Assembly: GCF_034259325.1 (NCBI RefSeq)
Contig: NZ_JAXIVS010000016.1
Coordinates: 1-64,000 of the forward strand
Source: Hyalangium ruber
GTDB lineage: Bacteria > Myxococcota > Myxococcia > Myxococcales > Myxococcaceae
Direction: 5' to 3'
Length of the DNA: 64,000 nucleotides
This document shows positions 9,284 to 19,601 of the stretch, piece after piece. The notes under the pieces are model-generated. The model made no database searches and was not told the origin of the DNA. It worked only from the letters and a program-made list of their open reading frames with translations. Within the stretch, counting starts at the first letter, position 1; each line of letters starts with the position of its first letter. The position numbers and the translations under genes were made by a program.

Positions 9284-9634
9284 CTATTGGAGGGTGAGCG
9301 ACAGCGCGTCGCCCTCGCGGACCGTCAGTTCCTCGTCGGTGGACACCACCTGGTTCGAGCCGATGGGATCGAACTGGAAGCGCAGGGAGCCGCGTCCGGC
9401 GACCATGTGCGCGGGGATGAGGAGGGTGCGGTTGCTCATCCCCGTCACCATCCCCAGACGGATGCGGCGGGTTCCGTCCACCACATAGACGGTGTAGTCC
9501 ACCGGCTTCTGGTTTCGTACCTCGATGGTCGTCTGCGGAGGTTCGGTCGAGGAAGCATCCTCCACCTTTTGCGCGCTGCTGCAGGAGGCCGCGAGGACGA
9601 ACCAGAGCAGCGAGACAGCCTGGACAGCGCGCAT
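9284..9634 (-). CDS. small lipoprotein, function unknown
   Basis: A 116-residue exported protein with signal peptide and lipobox LAASC (lipidated Cys18). The mature domain (TTIEVRNQKPVDYTVYVVDGTRRIRLGMV) looks all-beta, resembling small immunoglobulin-like or carboxypeptidase-regulatory folds. It lies 17 bases upstream of the methyltransferase on the same strand, so the two may be cotranscribed. Function not known. Confidence 0.75.
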   Translation of the reverse strand: MRAVQAVSLLWFVLAASCSSAQKVEDASSTEPPQTTIEVRNQKPVDYTVYVVDGTRRIRLGMVTGMSNRTLLIPAHMVAGRGSLRFQFDPIGSNQVVSTDEELTVREGDALSLTLQ

Positions 9635-9752
9635 GGGACCTCCGGAGGCAAGGAGCGTGTTCTAACACGCGGCCACAGGGCGCCGGCTTGGAGCCCGAGG
9701 GGGTGTCCGCCCCTGGATGCTTCGACGTTTCCTGTTAGACCTGAGACAGCCC

Positions 9753-12488
<2,736 letters not shown>

Positions 12489-12500
12489 GCCCTCGGTGGC

Positions 12501-13601
12501 TCACTCACGCTCGGCCATCTCCGCGCGCCAGTGCCCCCGGTGCTCGTAGGCGCGCTCGAGCTGCTCGCGCAGGGCGGCGATCAACTGCTTGTTGCCGTCC
12601 TGCGTGTAGCCCTTGAGCGCCTCCTGGCACTGGGGTACCCGCGACAGGAAGTCCGTGAGCGCCTCGTGCGTGAGCTGCTTCGTGTACATGCCGTACCCGA
12701 GCTTCTCCAGGTACAGCGCGTTGATGACCTGCTCGAACTGGCCCTCCACCGGAATCGACAGCAGCGGCTTGTGCAGGTACACCGCCTCGCTCATCAGCGT
12801 GTAGCCGCCGCCGGCCACCACCGCGCGCGCGGTGCGCAAATCGTCGATGAAGCCCTTCTCGCTGAAGGGCCGGTACATGAGGTTGCCGTCCACCACGTCC
12901 TCGGAGATGTCGCGGCGCAGCCCGTAGATGCGGCACGGCAGCCCGCTCTGCTTGAGGATGTTGGGCAGCTCGGTGTTCGTCGTGGACGTCTGGTACACCA
13001 GCAGGTGCTCGCCCGGCTCCGACTTCGCCTCCAGGATTTCGGGGCGCAGGATGGAGGGCGCCAGCGTGGTGCGCTCCTTGCGGACCGGCGGGTAGAAGAA
13101 CGTGGTGACCAGGTAGTGGAAGGCCCCCGGCAGCTTGGCCTTCACGATGGTGCGGGTGCCCTCGTACGCATCCTCGAAGCCCACCAGCAGCTCCGGCTCG
13201 TGCTTGCACCGGTTGATGATCTGCATGTTGTCCACGCTGATGACCGGCAGCCGGTGCAGCTTGGCGAACATGTAGCTGAAGCTCTCGAAATCGCTGACGA
13301 CGACGTCCGGCTGGAACTTCTCCACCAGTTCGAAGTACTGGCGGATGTTCTGCGGCCAGCCCGTCACCGCGCCCTGCAGGTTCTGCAGCAGCGTCTGCCA
13401 CTTGCTGACCGAGTTGCCCTCATAAGCCAGGGTGTAGCCCCAGATGCCATGCACGTTCTGGAAGCGCTTGGCCAGGTAGTCCCTCGCCCGCCCGGAGACG
13501 ACGATGTGGACCTCGTGCTCGCGCGTGAGCTCCTCGAGCAGCACCCGTGAGCGCGTCGCATGTCCCATGCCCTCGCCAACGACACCGTAGAGGATTCGCA
13601 T
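12501..13601 (-). CDS. MJ1255/VC2487-like glycosyltransferase (GT28-type)
   Basis: A 366-residue GT-B glycosyltransferase. It begins MRILYGVVGEGMGHATRS, the glycine-rich N-terminal loop typical of the MJ1255/VC2487 family. The C-terminal half has the donor-binding region ARAVVAGGGYTLMSEAVYLHKPLLSIPVEGQFEQ. The ATG at 13601 is chosen because the family motif starts there; the upstream 31 codons of open frame include many Cys and Thr and look non-coding. Expected to use a UDP-sugar; acceptor unknown, possibly a lipid or cell-envelope glycan. It converges on the acyl-CoA ligase gene. Confidence 0.85.
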   Translation of the reverse strand: MRILYGVVGEGMGHATRSRVLLEELTREHEVHIVVSGRARDYLAKRFQNVHGIWGYTLAYEGNSVSKWQTLLQNLQGAVTGWPQNIRQYFELVEKFQPDVVVSDFESFSYMFAKLHRLPVISVDNMQIINRCKHEPELLVGFEDAYEGTRTIVKAKLPGAFHYLVTTFFYPPVRKERTTLAPSILRPEILEAKSEPGEHLLVYQTSTTNTELPNILKQSGLPCRIYGLRRDISEDVVDGNLMYRPFSEKGFIDDLRTARAVVAGGGYTLMSEAVYLHKPLLSIPVEGQFEQVINALYLEKLGYGMYTKQLTHEALTDFLSRVPQCQEALKGYTQDGNKQLIAALREQLERAYEHRGHWRAEMAERE

Positions 13602-13660
13602 GGCCCGTGAGCATACGCAGGTTGTGGCGCCCGTGCCCGCACAGTGATAGCTCCCCAGCC

Positions 13661-13981
13661 ATGACGTCCGTCCCGCCTCGCACGGGCAGTTCAACCCCGG
13701 CCAGCCTCGGTCGCGCCGCCCTCGTCGGGTTGTGTGGTGGCCTGCTCAGCGGCGGCGTCATGCTGGTCGTCCTCGGCCTGCGCGGCCTGTTCAGCCCCCC
13801 CAGCTGCGAGGGCCTCGGCAAGATGGAGTGCGACATGGTCCAGGAGGCCGCCATCCACGTGGGCCGGGTGCAGACCATCTGCGGCGGCGCCCTCTTCGCC
13901 CTGGCCATCGCCATTTTCGTCATGGCGCGCCCCTACCTCTCCCCCCGGCCGCCTGCCCCTACCAGCCCCTCGCAGCCCTGA
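13661..13981 (+). CDS. small two-span membrane protein, function unknown
   Basis: The ATG at 13661 gives a 106-residue protein with two hydrophobic segments, LGRAALVGLCGGLLSGGVML and CGGALFALAIAIFVM, separated by a short loop with CEGLGKMECDMVQE. The C-terminus is Pro-rich. It is divergent from the glycosyltransferase gene (60 bases between starts). The frame is open upstream to 13547 but that part overlaps the start of the glycosyltransferase. No family recognised. Confidence 0.7.
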   Translation: MTSVPPRTGSSTPASLGRAALVGLCGGLLSGGVMLVVLGLRGLFSPPSCEGLGKMECDMVQEAAIHVGRVQTICGGALFALAIAIFVMARPYLSPRPPAPTSPSQP

Positions 13982-14074
13982 GTCCCCTGGGAGTACCCGG
14001 GCTCCAGAGCCCCTGGTCCTTCGGAGGCCCCCCCTTCGAGCCCCAAGCTTTTGTGGCAGGTAGACGTAAGGAAA

Positions 14075-14090
14075 GCTAATTACCCCTAGC
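14075..14090. promoter_or_regulatory. dyad in the LysR promoter region
   Basis: GCTA-N8-TAGC lies about 35 bases before the LysR-type gene start, within an AT-richer stretch, and is flanked by a wider imperfect GGAA/TTCC dyad. LysR regulators usually bind interrupted dyads near their own promoter, so autoregulation is a reasonable inference. A good AGGAGG ribosome-binding site at 14112-14117 precedes the start. Confidence 0.35.
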
Positions 14091-14124
14091 CTTATCTTCC
14101 TCCTTCGGTATAGGAGGCGCCCTT

Positions 14125-15018
14125 ATGCAGCTTGAATCCTTGAAGATGTTCTGTGACGTGGTGGAGACGGGCTCCTTTTCGCGGGCCGCGCAGCTCAACC
14201 ATGTGACGCAGTCGGCGGTGAGCCAGCAGATCCGCGCGCTGGAGAACCGCTACGAGCAGAAGCTCCTGTCGCGCAGCGCCCGCCAGGTGACGCCGACGCC
14301 GGCCGGAGAGCGCCTGTTCCGCGGGTGCAAGGAGATTCTGGCTCGCTTCGCGGAGGTGGAGGCGGAGATCCGCGAGCAGTCCACCGAGGTGGCGGGCACC
14401 TCCACGGTGTCCACCATCTACTCGGTGGGCCTGCACGAGCTGCAGAGCGTGCAGAAGCAGCTGCTCAAGAGCCACCCCAAGGTGAACATGCGCCTGAACT
14501 ACCGGCGCAACGACCAGGTGTACGACGACGTCATCCTCGGGGCGGCGGAGATTGGCATCGTCGCCTACCCGCAGCCGCGCGCGGGCGTGGACATCCTCCC
14601 CTTCCGCGACGACAAGCTCGCGGTGGTGTGCGCCCCCAGCCACCCGTTCGCCACCAAGGCGAAGGTGAGCCTCACGGCGCTCTCGGGTGTGCCCTTCATC
14701 GCCTTCGACCGCGAGGCGCCCACGCGCAAGGCGCTGGACCGGCTCTTCCGCGAGAAGAACCTGGACCTCAACCCGGTGATGGAGATGGACAACGTCGAGA
14801 CCATCAAGCGGGCGGTGGAGATGGGGCTGGGCGTGGCCATCCTGCCGCTGTCCACCTGCCAGGCCGAGGTGCAGGGCGCCACCCTGGTGGTGAAGCCCTT
14901 CGCCGAGGGCCCTGTCTCGCGGCCCATCGGCCTGCTCATCCGCAAGGGCAAGTACCTGGACCGGGCCTCCGCCGCGGTGCTGGAGGCCTTCAAGCAGGCC
15001 GCGCTCCTGGAGGAGTAG
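14125..15018 (+). CDS. LysR family transcriptional regulator
   Basis: A 297-residue LysR-type regulator. The winged helix-turn-helix is at residues 1-60 (MQLESLKMFCDVVETGSFS, then QSAVSQQIRALE). The effector-binding periplasmic-protein-like domain follows, with typical segments GAAEIGIVAYP and GVPFIAFDRE. Length is normal. An AGGAGG ribosome-binding site sits 7 bases before the ATG. The next gene on the same strand starts about 25 bases after the stop, so they may be cotranscribed. Effector and targets are not evident from context. Confidence 0.93.
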   Translation: MQLESLKMFCDVVETGSFSRAAQLNHVTQSAVSQQIRALENRYEQKLLSRSARQVTPTPAGERLFRGCKEILARFAEVEAEIREQSTEVAGTSTVSTIYSVGLHELQSVQKQLLKSHPKVNMRLNYRRNDQVYDDVILGAAEIGIVAYPQPRAGVDILPFRDDKLAVVCAPSHPFATKAKVSLTALSGVPFIAFDREAPTRKALDRLFREKNLDLNPVMEMDNVETIKRAVEMGLGVAILPLSTCQAEVQGATLVVKPFAEGPVSRPIGLLIRKGKYLDRASAAVLEAFKQAALLEE

Positions 15019-15042
15019 ACGCTTGGAGGCGTGGAGACAGTG

Positions 15043-15486
15043 GTGAGCGCTGCGGTGAGGCTGGAGGTCATCGACCGGGTGATGTTCACGCGGTGGACAC
15101 GTCCGCCCACCAAGCAGGACGTCACCAACCTGCTGGCCGAGGCCTCGGGGCTCCGGGAGCGGCTGGGCTCGCCGCTCATCTACGTGGCCTCCATCGACTC
15201 GCGGGTGAAGATTCCCAACGCCGAGGAGCGCTCCAACCTCAATGACTTGCTCTTCCGGGGCCGGACGATGGCCGACTCGGCGCACATCGTCATCGAGGGG
15301 AGCGATCTGCAGAACAGCCTTCAGCGCGTCATCATCTCGGGGATGTTGATCGTCACCCGGACGTATGACGACTACCTCGCGGTACACAAGACGATCGACT
15401 CGGTAGCGCCGGATCTGAACCGGCGCCTGGGCAAGGACCCCGCCCCCATCATCCAATTGGCGCGCGAGCGGGGCCTGGCCGTCTAA
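15043..15486 (+). CDS. conserved small protein downstream of LysR regulator, function unknown
   Basis: About 147 residues, single alpha/beta domain (SAAVRLEVIDRVMFTRW, then SPLIYVASIDSRVKIP and ADSAHIVIEGSDLQNS), vaguely reminiscent of STAS or SpoIIAA-like folds, though I cannot assign it. Three in-frame GTG codons at 15031, 15040 and 15043 could start it. The first has GGAGG only one base away, so 15043, with GGAG 6 bases upstream, is preferred. It follows the LysR gene closely and overlaps the convergent Cys-repeat gene by 4 bases. Confidence 0.7.
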   Translation: MSAAVRLEVIDRVMFTRWTRPPTKQDVTNLLAEASGLRERLGSPLIYVASIDSRVKIPNAEERSNLNDLLFRGRTMADSAHIVIEGSDLQNSLQRVIISGMLIVTRTYDDYLAVHKTIDSVAPDLNRRLGKDPAPIIQLARERGLAV

Positions 15487-16151
15487 CGCGCGGCCTTCTC
15501 TTTCTCCTTTTCCTTCTCCTGCTCCGCGAGGCGGCGCGACTTGGGCTTTCGCACCTCGTCGGGGTGGGGAAGCTGCCCGTGTGCGCACTGCACGAGCGAG
15601 GGCGGATCGAAGCACTCGAGCTTGAAGTCATCCTTCACGCACCGGCCGCGCGGCGTCTGGGCGCACTTCACCTCGGTGCGGCTGGCCTTGCAGTCGTAGC
15701 CGCACGCCACCGCCGTCGAGGCGGTGAGGCAGGCGGGCCGCTGAATCTCCGAGCCGTGCTCGTGGATGGCGGTCTCCGAGGGGTCCCAGCACTTCAGCTC
15801 ACCGAAGTGCTCCCGGCACTCGCCATAGGGGGTCTGCGCACAAGCCACCTTCCCCTTCGTCACCACGCAGCGGAAGCCACAGGCCACCTCGCCGCGCACC
15901 TCCTTGCACTCGGGGCGAAGGCCCTCGTCCGGTGGGTGGTGGACGCTCGCGAGCTGCGGGTCGAAGCAGTACACCTCGGCATCGAACACGCTGCAGGTGC
16001 CGTAGGGCGTGCTGGCGCAGCGGACATCCTTGGCGCTGGCGCGGCAGGCGTAGCCACAGACCGTCTTTCCGTTGGCGGACAGGCATGAGGCCTGCGGCAT
16101 CGGCGGCGGTGTGGACGCGAGGAGGGAGAGAGCAAGGAGCGAAAGGAGCAT
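15483..16151 (-). CDS. secreted protein with three cysteine-rich repeats
   Basis: A 222-residue protein with a signal peptide (MLLSLLALSLLAS). The mature region holds three consecutive units of about 55 residues. Each has the pattern C-x7/8-VCGYxC-x8-C-A-x-TPYGxC-x9-CFDP (starting near residues 22, 80 and 140). Six conserved Cys per unit suggest three disulphides each. The C-terminus is a charged tail with EKEKEKEK. The ATG at 16151 is chosen because it gives the signal peptide; the 34-codon extension upstream is probably not translated. Function unknown. Confidence 0.8.
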   Translation of the reverse strand: MLLSLLALSLLASTPPPMPQASCLSANGKTVCGYACRASAKDVRCASTPYGTCSVFDAEVYCFDPQLASVHHPPDEGLRPECKEVRGEVACGFRCVVTKGKVACAQTPYGECREHFGELKCWDPSETAIHEHGSEIQRPACLTASTAVACGYDCKASRTEVKCAQTPRGRCVKDDFKLECFDPPSLVQCAHGQLPHPDEVRKPKSRRLAEQEKEKEKEKAAR

Positions 16152-16215
16152 GGCGCGGCCCTTGGGACGAGAGAGAGGCTGGGCCGCGACGAAGGAGTCG
16201 CTCCGTTTATTCAAT

Positions 16216-17532
16216 TCAATAGAGCTTCCGCAGGCGGGCGGCGAAGAAGCCATCCCAGCCCTCGGGGCCCGGCAGCGTGCGCAGGTATGCCTGGGTCAGG
16301 GGCAGCTTCACCGCCGGTAGCACCGGAGGCTCCGCCGTCCACTCCGGGTGGCTGCGCAGGAACATCTCCACCTGGTCCTGCCCTTCCTGGGGCTCGGAGG
16401 TACACACGGCGTACACCAGCAGCCCTCCGGGGGGCACCGCCTCCTGACAGTTCTCCAGGATGCGGCGCTGGAGCGAGGCGAGCCGGCCGATATCCTCCTC
16501 CTGGCGCCGGTAGCGCAGCTCCGGGTGCCGCCGCAGCGTGCCCAGCCCGGAGCACGGCGCGTCCACCACCACCGCGTGGAACTCGCCCAGCGCTTCCGGC
16601 AGGGGCTGCGTCGCATCGTGCGCCACCGCGCGCAGCCGCTCGGTGAGGCCCAGCCGCTTCGCCTCCGCCTCGATCTTGGGCAGCTTGTGGGCGTGCAGAT
16701 CCAACGCCACCACCTCGTGCGCCTGGGCCATGTGGCACGCCTTGCCACCCGGGGCAGCGCAGGCATCCAGCACGCGCGCCGTCTCGGGCACGGCCCCGTA
16801 CACACCCACCAGCTGCGCCGCCTCGTCCTGCACCTGCCAGAGCCCCTCGGCGTAGCCGTACACGTCTTCGATTCGCCCCATCGGCGGCAGGACGATTCCC
16901 AGCGGCGACACGGAGGTGGGCTGTACCTCCAGCCCCACCTCGCGCAGCTGCTCGAGCAGCGCCTCGCGCGTCACCTTCGCGGTGTTGACGCGCACCACCA
17001 CCGGCGGCGTCTGGTTGTCCGCCACGAGCATCGCCTCGGCGCGCTCGCGGCCAAAGTGGCGAATCCACCGCTCCACCAACCACCGGGGGTGGCTCTCACG
17101 AACGGAGAGGTACTCGGCCACGTCACTCTCGGGCGGCAGCGGCGGGCCGGGCAGCGTCGAGAGCTTGCGGAGGATGGCGTTGACGAAGCCGGAGGCGCGC
17201 GAGAGGCCCAGCTCCTTGAGGGCCTGCACCGTCTCGGCCACCGCCGCACGCGCGGGCACGCGGGTGTGGAAGAGCTGGTAGGTGCCCACCCGCAGCGCGG
17301 CGAGCACCCGGTCCTCCATCGTGCTCAGCTTCCGGTCCGAGAAGCGAGCGATGGCGTAGTCCAGGGAGAGCTGCCGACGGGTGGCGCCGTAGGCCAGCTC
17401 CGTGGCGAGCCCCGCGTCACGCGGATCCTTGGGTGGTGACTCCGAGAGCGCGGTGTCGAGGACGACGTTGAGGTAGGCGTCCGTGGCGCGGACGCGCGCG
17501 AGCACCTGAATGGCGAGGGCGCGAGGATTCAT
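16216..17532 (-). CDS. rsmB: 16S rRNA (cytosine-967-C5)-methyltransferase
   Basis: A 438-residue RsmB/Sun. The N-terminal NusB-like RNA-binding domain (residues 1-130; NPRALAIQVLARV) is followed by a methyltransferase domain with SAM loop DACAAPGGK at residues 256-264. The two active-site cysteines are Cys327 in DAPCSGLG and Cys377 in YAVCTSE. It methylates C967 of 16S rRNA. Its ATG overlaps the stop of the pseudo-dehydroquinase gene as ATGA, in the order fmt - dehydroquinase-like - rsmB. fmt next to rsmB is a common bacterial pairing. Confidence 0.95.
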   Translation of the reverse strand: MNPRALAIQVLARVRATDAYLNVVLDTALSESPPKDPRDAGLATELAYGATRRQLSLDYAIARFSDRKLSTMEDRVLAALRVGTYQLFHTRVPARAAVAETVQALKELGLSRASGFVNAILRKLSTLPGPPLPPESDVAEYLSVRESHPRWLVERWIRHFGRERAEAMLVADNQTPPVVVRVNTAKVTREALLEQLREVGLEVQPTSVSPLGIVLPPMGRIEDVYGYAEGLWQVQDEAAQLVGVYGAVPETARVLDACAAPGGKACHMAQAHEVVALDLHAHKLPKIEAEAKRLGLTERLRAVAHDATQPLPEALGEFHAVVVDAPCSGLGTLRRHPELRYRRQEEDIGRLASLQRRILENCQEAVPPGGLLVYAVCTSEPQEGQDQVEMFLRSHPEWTAEPPVLPAVKLPLTQAYLRTLPGPEGWDGFFAARLRKLY

Positions 17533-18440
17533 CCTTCGAGCTGGGTCATGAGGTCCACGAGCTGTTCATCCGACAGCCGGCTCGCGGGCATGGTGGAGAG
17601 GGTGAGGGTCTGCAGGCTGTCCTCCAGCATGTCGCGGTAGCCGCTCTCGGCCGGCGCGCCGCGCTGAACCTCCATCCACTGCGCGCGGGCCCAGGTGGCC
17701 AGCCCCGCGGGAGTGAGCTTGCCGGAGAGCCGCTCGGCGATCTTCTCGCGCACCAGCGCCCGGGTGAGCATGTCCGCCGCGGGGGTCCCCTTCGAGCCAC
17801 GCCCGAGCGTCTTCTCGCCCTTTGCGGGCTTGTCCGCCGCCTGTGTTCCCTTGCGGCCCAGCGTCTTGGAGGGGGTACCCGCCTCCGCCGTGCGCGCCAG
17901 CGCCTTGGCGGGAGAGGCGGCCGGGGCCTCCGCCTTGCGGCCCAGCGTCTTGGCGGGCGGCTCGGCGTCGTTGAGCTCCACCTTGCGACCGAGCGTCTTG
18001 CCCTTGGTGGGCGCCTTCACGGGCTCGCCGAACTCGCCCTGGGCAAAGCGCTCCAGCGCCTGGAAGTAGGAGTCGAAGCCCTTGCCGGAGATCTGCGCCT
18101 TGCAGGCCTCCTTCACCACGGACTGCTTCGTCCGCGCTCCGTCCAGGTGAACCTCGACGGCGGGCACACCAATCGCCTCCAGCGCGTCCTTGAGCGCGTG
18201 GGAGCCGAAGAGGCCCGAGGGGTTCACCACCACCCCGGCGATGTTGCGGCGCTCGGCGTGGAGGGTGTCGATGAGCACGCCCTCATGGTTGGACTGGACG
18301 ATCTTCAGCTCGAGGCCCTGGCTGGCGGCCCGGGAGCGCAGCGCGCTGTTGAGATCCTCGAACCGGCCGCCCGCGGTGCCCTCCCGCTCGCCCAGGAGGT
18401 TCAGGTTCGGCCCGTGCAGCACCAGGAGTTTCTTGCCCAT
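17529..18440 (-). CDS. type II 3-dehydroquinate dehydratase-like protein, active site degenerate, with TLGRK repeats
   Basis: A 303-residue protein. Residues 1-135 resemble type II dehydroquinase (GPNLNLLGERE, QSNHEG, VEVHL). The catalytic Tyr of the usual YG motif is missing (GERE is followed by GTAGG). The THTS His region has become GLFGSH, and the HxRExFR arginines are replaced (GARTKQS). The normal enzyme is about 150 residues. Here a linker from about 140 to 220 repeats KTLGRK or close variants five times, then a helical domain of about 85 residues. It sits 34 bases after fmt and overlaps rsmB. Probably no longer an enzyme; a binding or regulatory role is inferred. Confidence 0.75.
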   Translation of the reverse strand: MGKKLLVLHGPNLNLLGEREGTAGGRFEDLNSALRSRAASQGLELKIVQSNHEGVLIDTLHAERRNIAGVVVNPSGLFGSHALKDALEAIGVPAVEVHLDGARTKQSVVKEACKAQISGKGFDSYFQALERFAQGEFGEPVKAPTKGKTLGRKVELNDAEPPAKTLGRKAEAPAASPAKALARTAEAGTPSKTLGRKGTQAADKPAKGEKTLGRGSKGTPAADMLTRALVREKIAERLSGKLTPAGLATWARAQWMEVQRGAPAESGYRDMLEDSLQTLTLSTMPASRLSDEQLVDLMTQLEG

Positions 18441-18474
18441 TGCGCGTCTCTCCTCCGGCTTCGTCCAACAACCC

Positions 18475-19428
18475 TCAGCTCTTGTTCTCCACGGGCGCCG
18501 CGAACGGCTGGCTGCCCGGAGCCAGCTTGTGGCCCGCGAGGAACTCGGCGGCGCTCATCACCCGCTTGCCCTCCAATTGCACGTCCAGCAGCACGAGCGA
18601 GCCTTCTCCACACGCCACCTCCAGCCCGCCCGTCCCCGCCGAGAGCACCGCCCCCGGTGTCCCCTTCCCCGTGCCCACCTTCGCCCGGTGTACCTTGAGC
18701 CGAGCGCCATTCAGGCCCGTGTAGACCCCCGGCCACGGGGTGAAGGCGCGCAGCCGGCGCTCCAGCTCCACGGCGGGCCTGGTGAAGTCCAGCAGCCCGT
18801 CTTCCTTCTGGATGATGGGCGCGAGCACCATGCCCTCGGAGGGCTGGGGCACGGGCTTGAGCTCCCCACGCAGGTAGGCCGGGAGGGACTCTCGGAGGAT
18901 GTCCCCTCCGAGCCGGGAGAGCTTCTCGTGGAGGACGGCGCTGGTGTCATCCGGAGAAACAGGCATGCGCTTCATGGAAATGATCGGCCCGGTGTCGAGC
19001 CCCTCTTCCATGCGCATGAGGGTCACTCCCGTCTCAGTGTCCCCATGGGCGATGGACCATTGGATGGGGGCGGCGCCCCGGAAGCGGGGCAGCAGCGAGG
19101 CGTGGACATTGAGGCAGCCGTGGGGCGGCACCTCCAGCACGTCCTTGGGGAGGAGCTTCCCGTAGGCGGTCACCACGCACACGTCCGGCGCCAGCTTGCG
19201 CAGCTCCTCGGAGAACGGCGGGGTGCGCAACTTCGGAGGCTGGAGCACCGTCACGCCGCGCTCGAGCGCCAGCGCCTTCACGGGAGGAATGGACAGGGCG
19301 TTGCCACGGCCCTTGGGCTTGTCCGGCTGGGTGACGACGGCCACCACCTCGCCGACGTCGAAGCAGGCGACGAGCGAAGCCACGGCGAACTCAGGCGTAC
19401 CCATGAAAACGATGCGGGGTCTACTCAT
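18475..19428 (-). CDS. fmt: methionyl-tRNA formyltransferase
   Basis: A 317-residue Fmt that formylates initiator Met-tRNA with 10-formyl-THF. It starts MSRPRIVFMGTPEFA; the formyltransferase active site shows Asn107, His109 and SLLPRFRGAAP, with Asp145 in GLDTGP. The C-terminal OB-fold domain (LKVHRAKVGTGKGTPGAVLS) completes a normal-length protein. The ATG at 19428 is chosen by family alignment; the longer open frame upstream overlaps the divergent kinase region. First gene of the fmt - dehydroquinase-like - rsmB operon. Confidence 0.95.
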   Translation of the reverse strand: MSRPRIVFMGTPEFAVASLVACFDVGEVVAVVTQPDKPKGRGNALSIPPVKALALERGVTVLQPPKLRTPPFSEELRKLAPDVCVVTAYGKLLPKDVLEVPPHGCLNVHASLLPRFRGAAPIQWSIAHGDTETGVTLMRMEEGLDTGPIISMKRMPVSPDDTSAVLHEKLSRLGGDILRESLPAYLRGELKPVPQPSEGMVLAPIIQKEDGLLDFTRPAVELERRLRAFTPWPGVYTGLNGARLKVHRAKVGTGKGTPGAVLSAGTGGLEVACGEGSLVLLDVQLEGKRVMSAAEFLAGHKLAPGSQPFAAPVENKS

Positions 19429-19601
19429 TGGGTCCGCAGCATAGCCGCCAGGACGTCCCGGGGAAGCGTGCTCCTTACAGGCGTTCACATGCGGTCGATT
19501 GGCGCTCCTGGGGAAGCATGCGGGTGGGTGCGCGACTGCCCACCTCCGAGGTAGGATGGCGGAGGGAGCGGAGGCAGCGTCACTTCTCCGAGAGGACCCT
19601 G

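Noticed and set aside
19428-19601. Upstream extension of the kinase at 19602
   Set aside because: The region between the divergent fmt and kinase genes must hold promoters, and a good ribosome-binding site precedes 19602.
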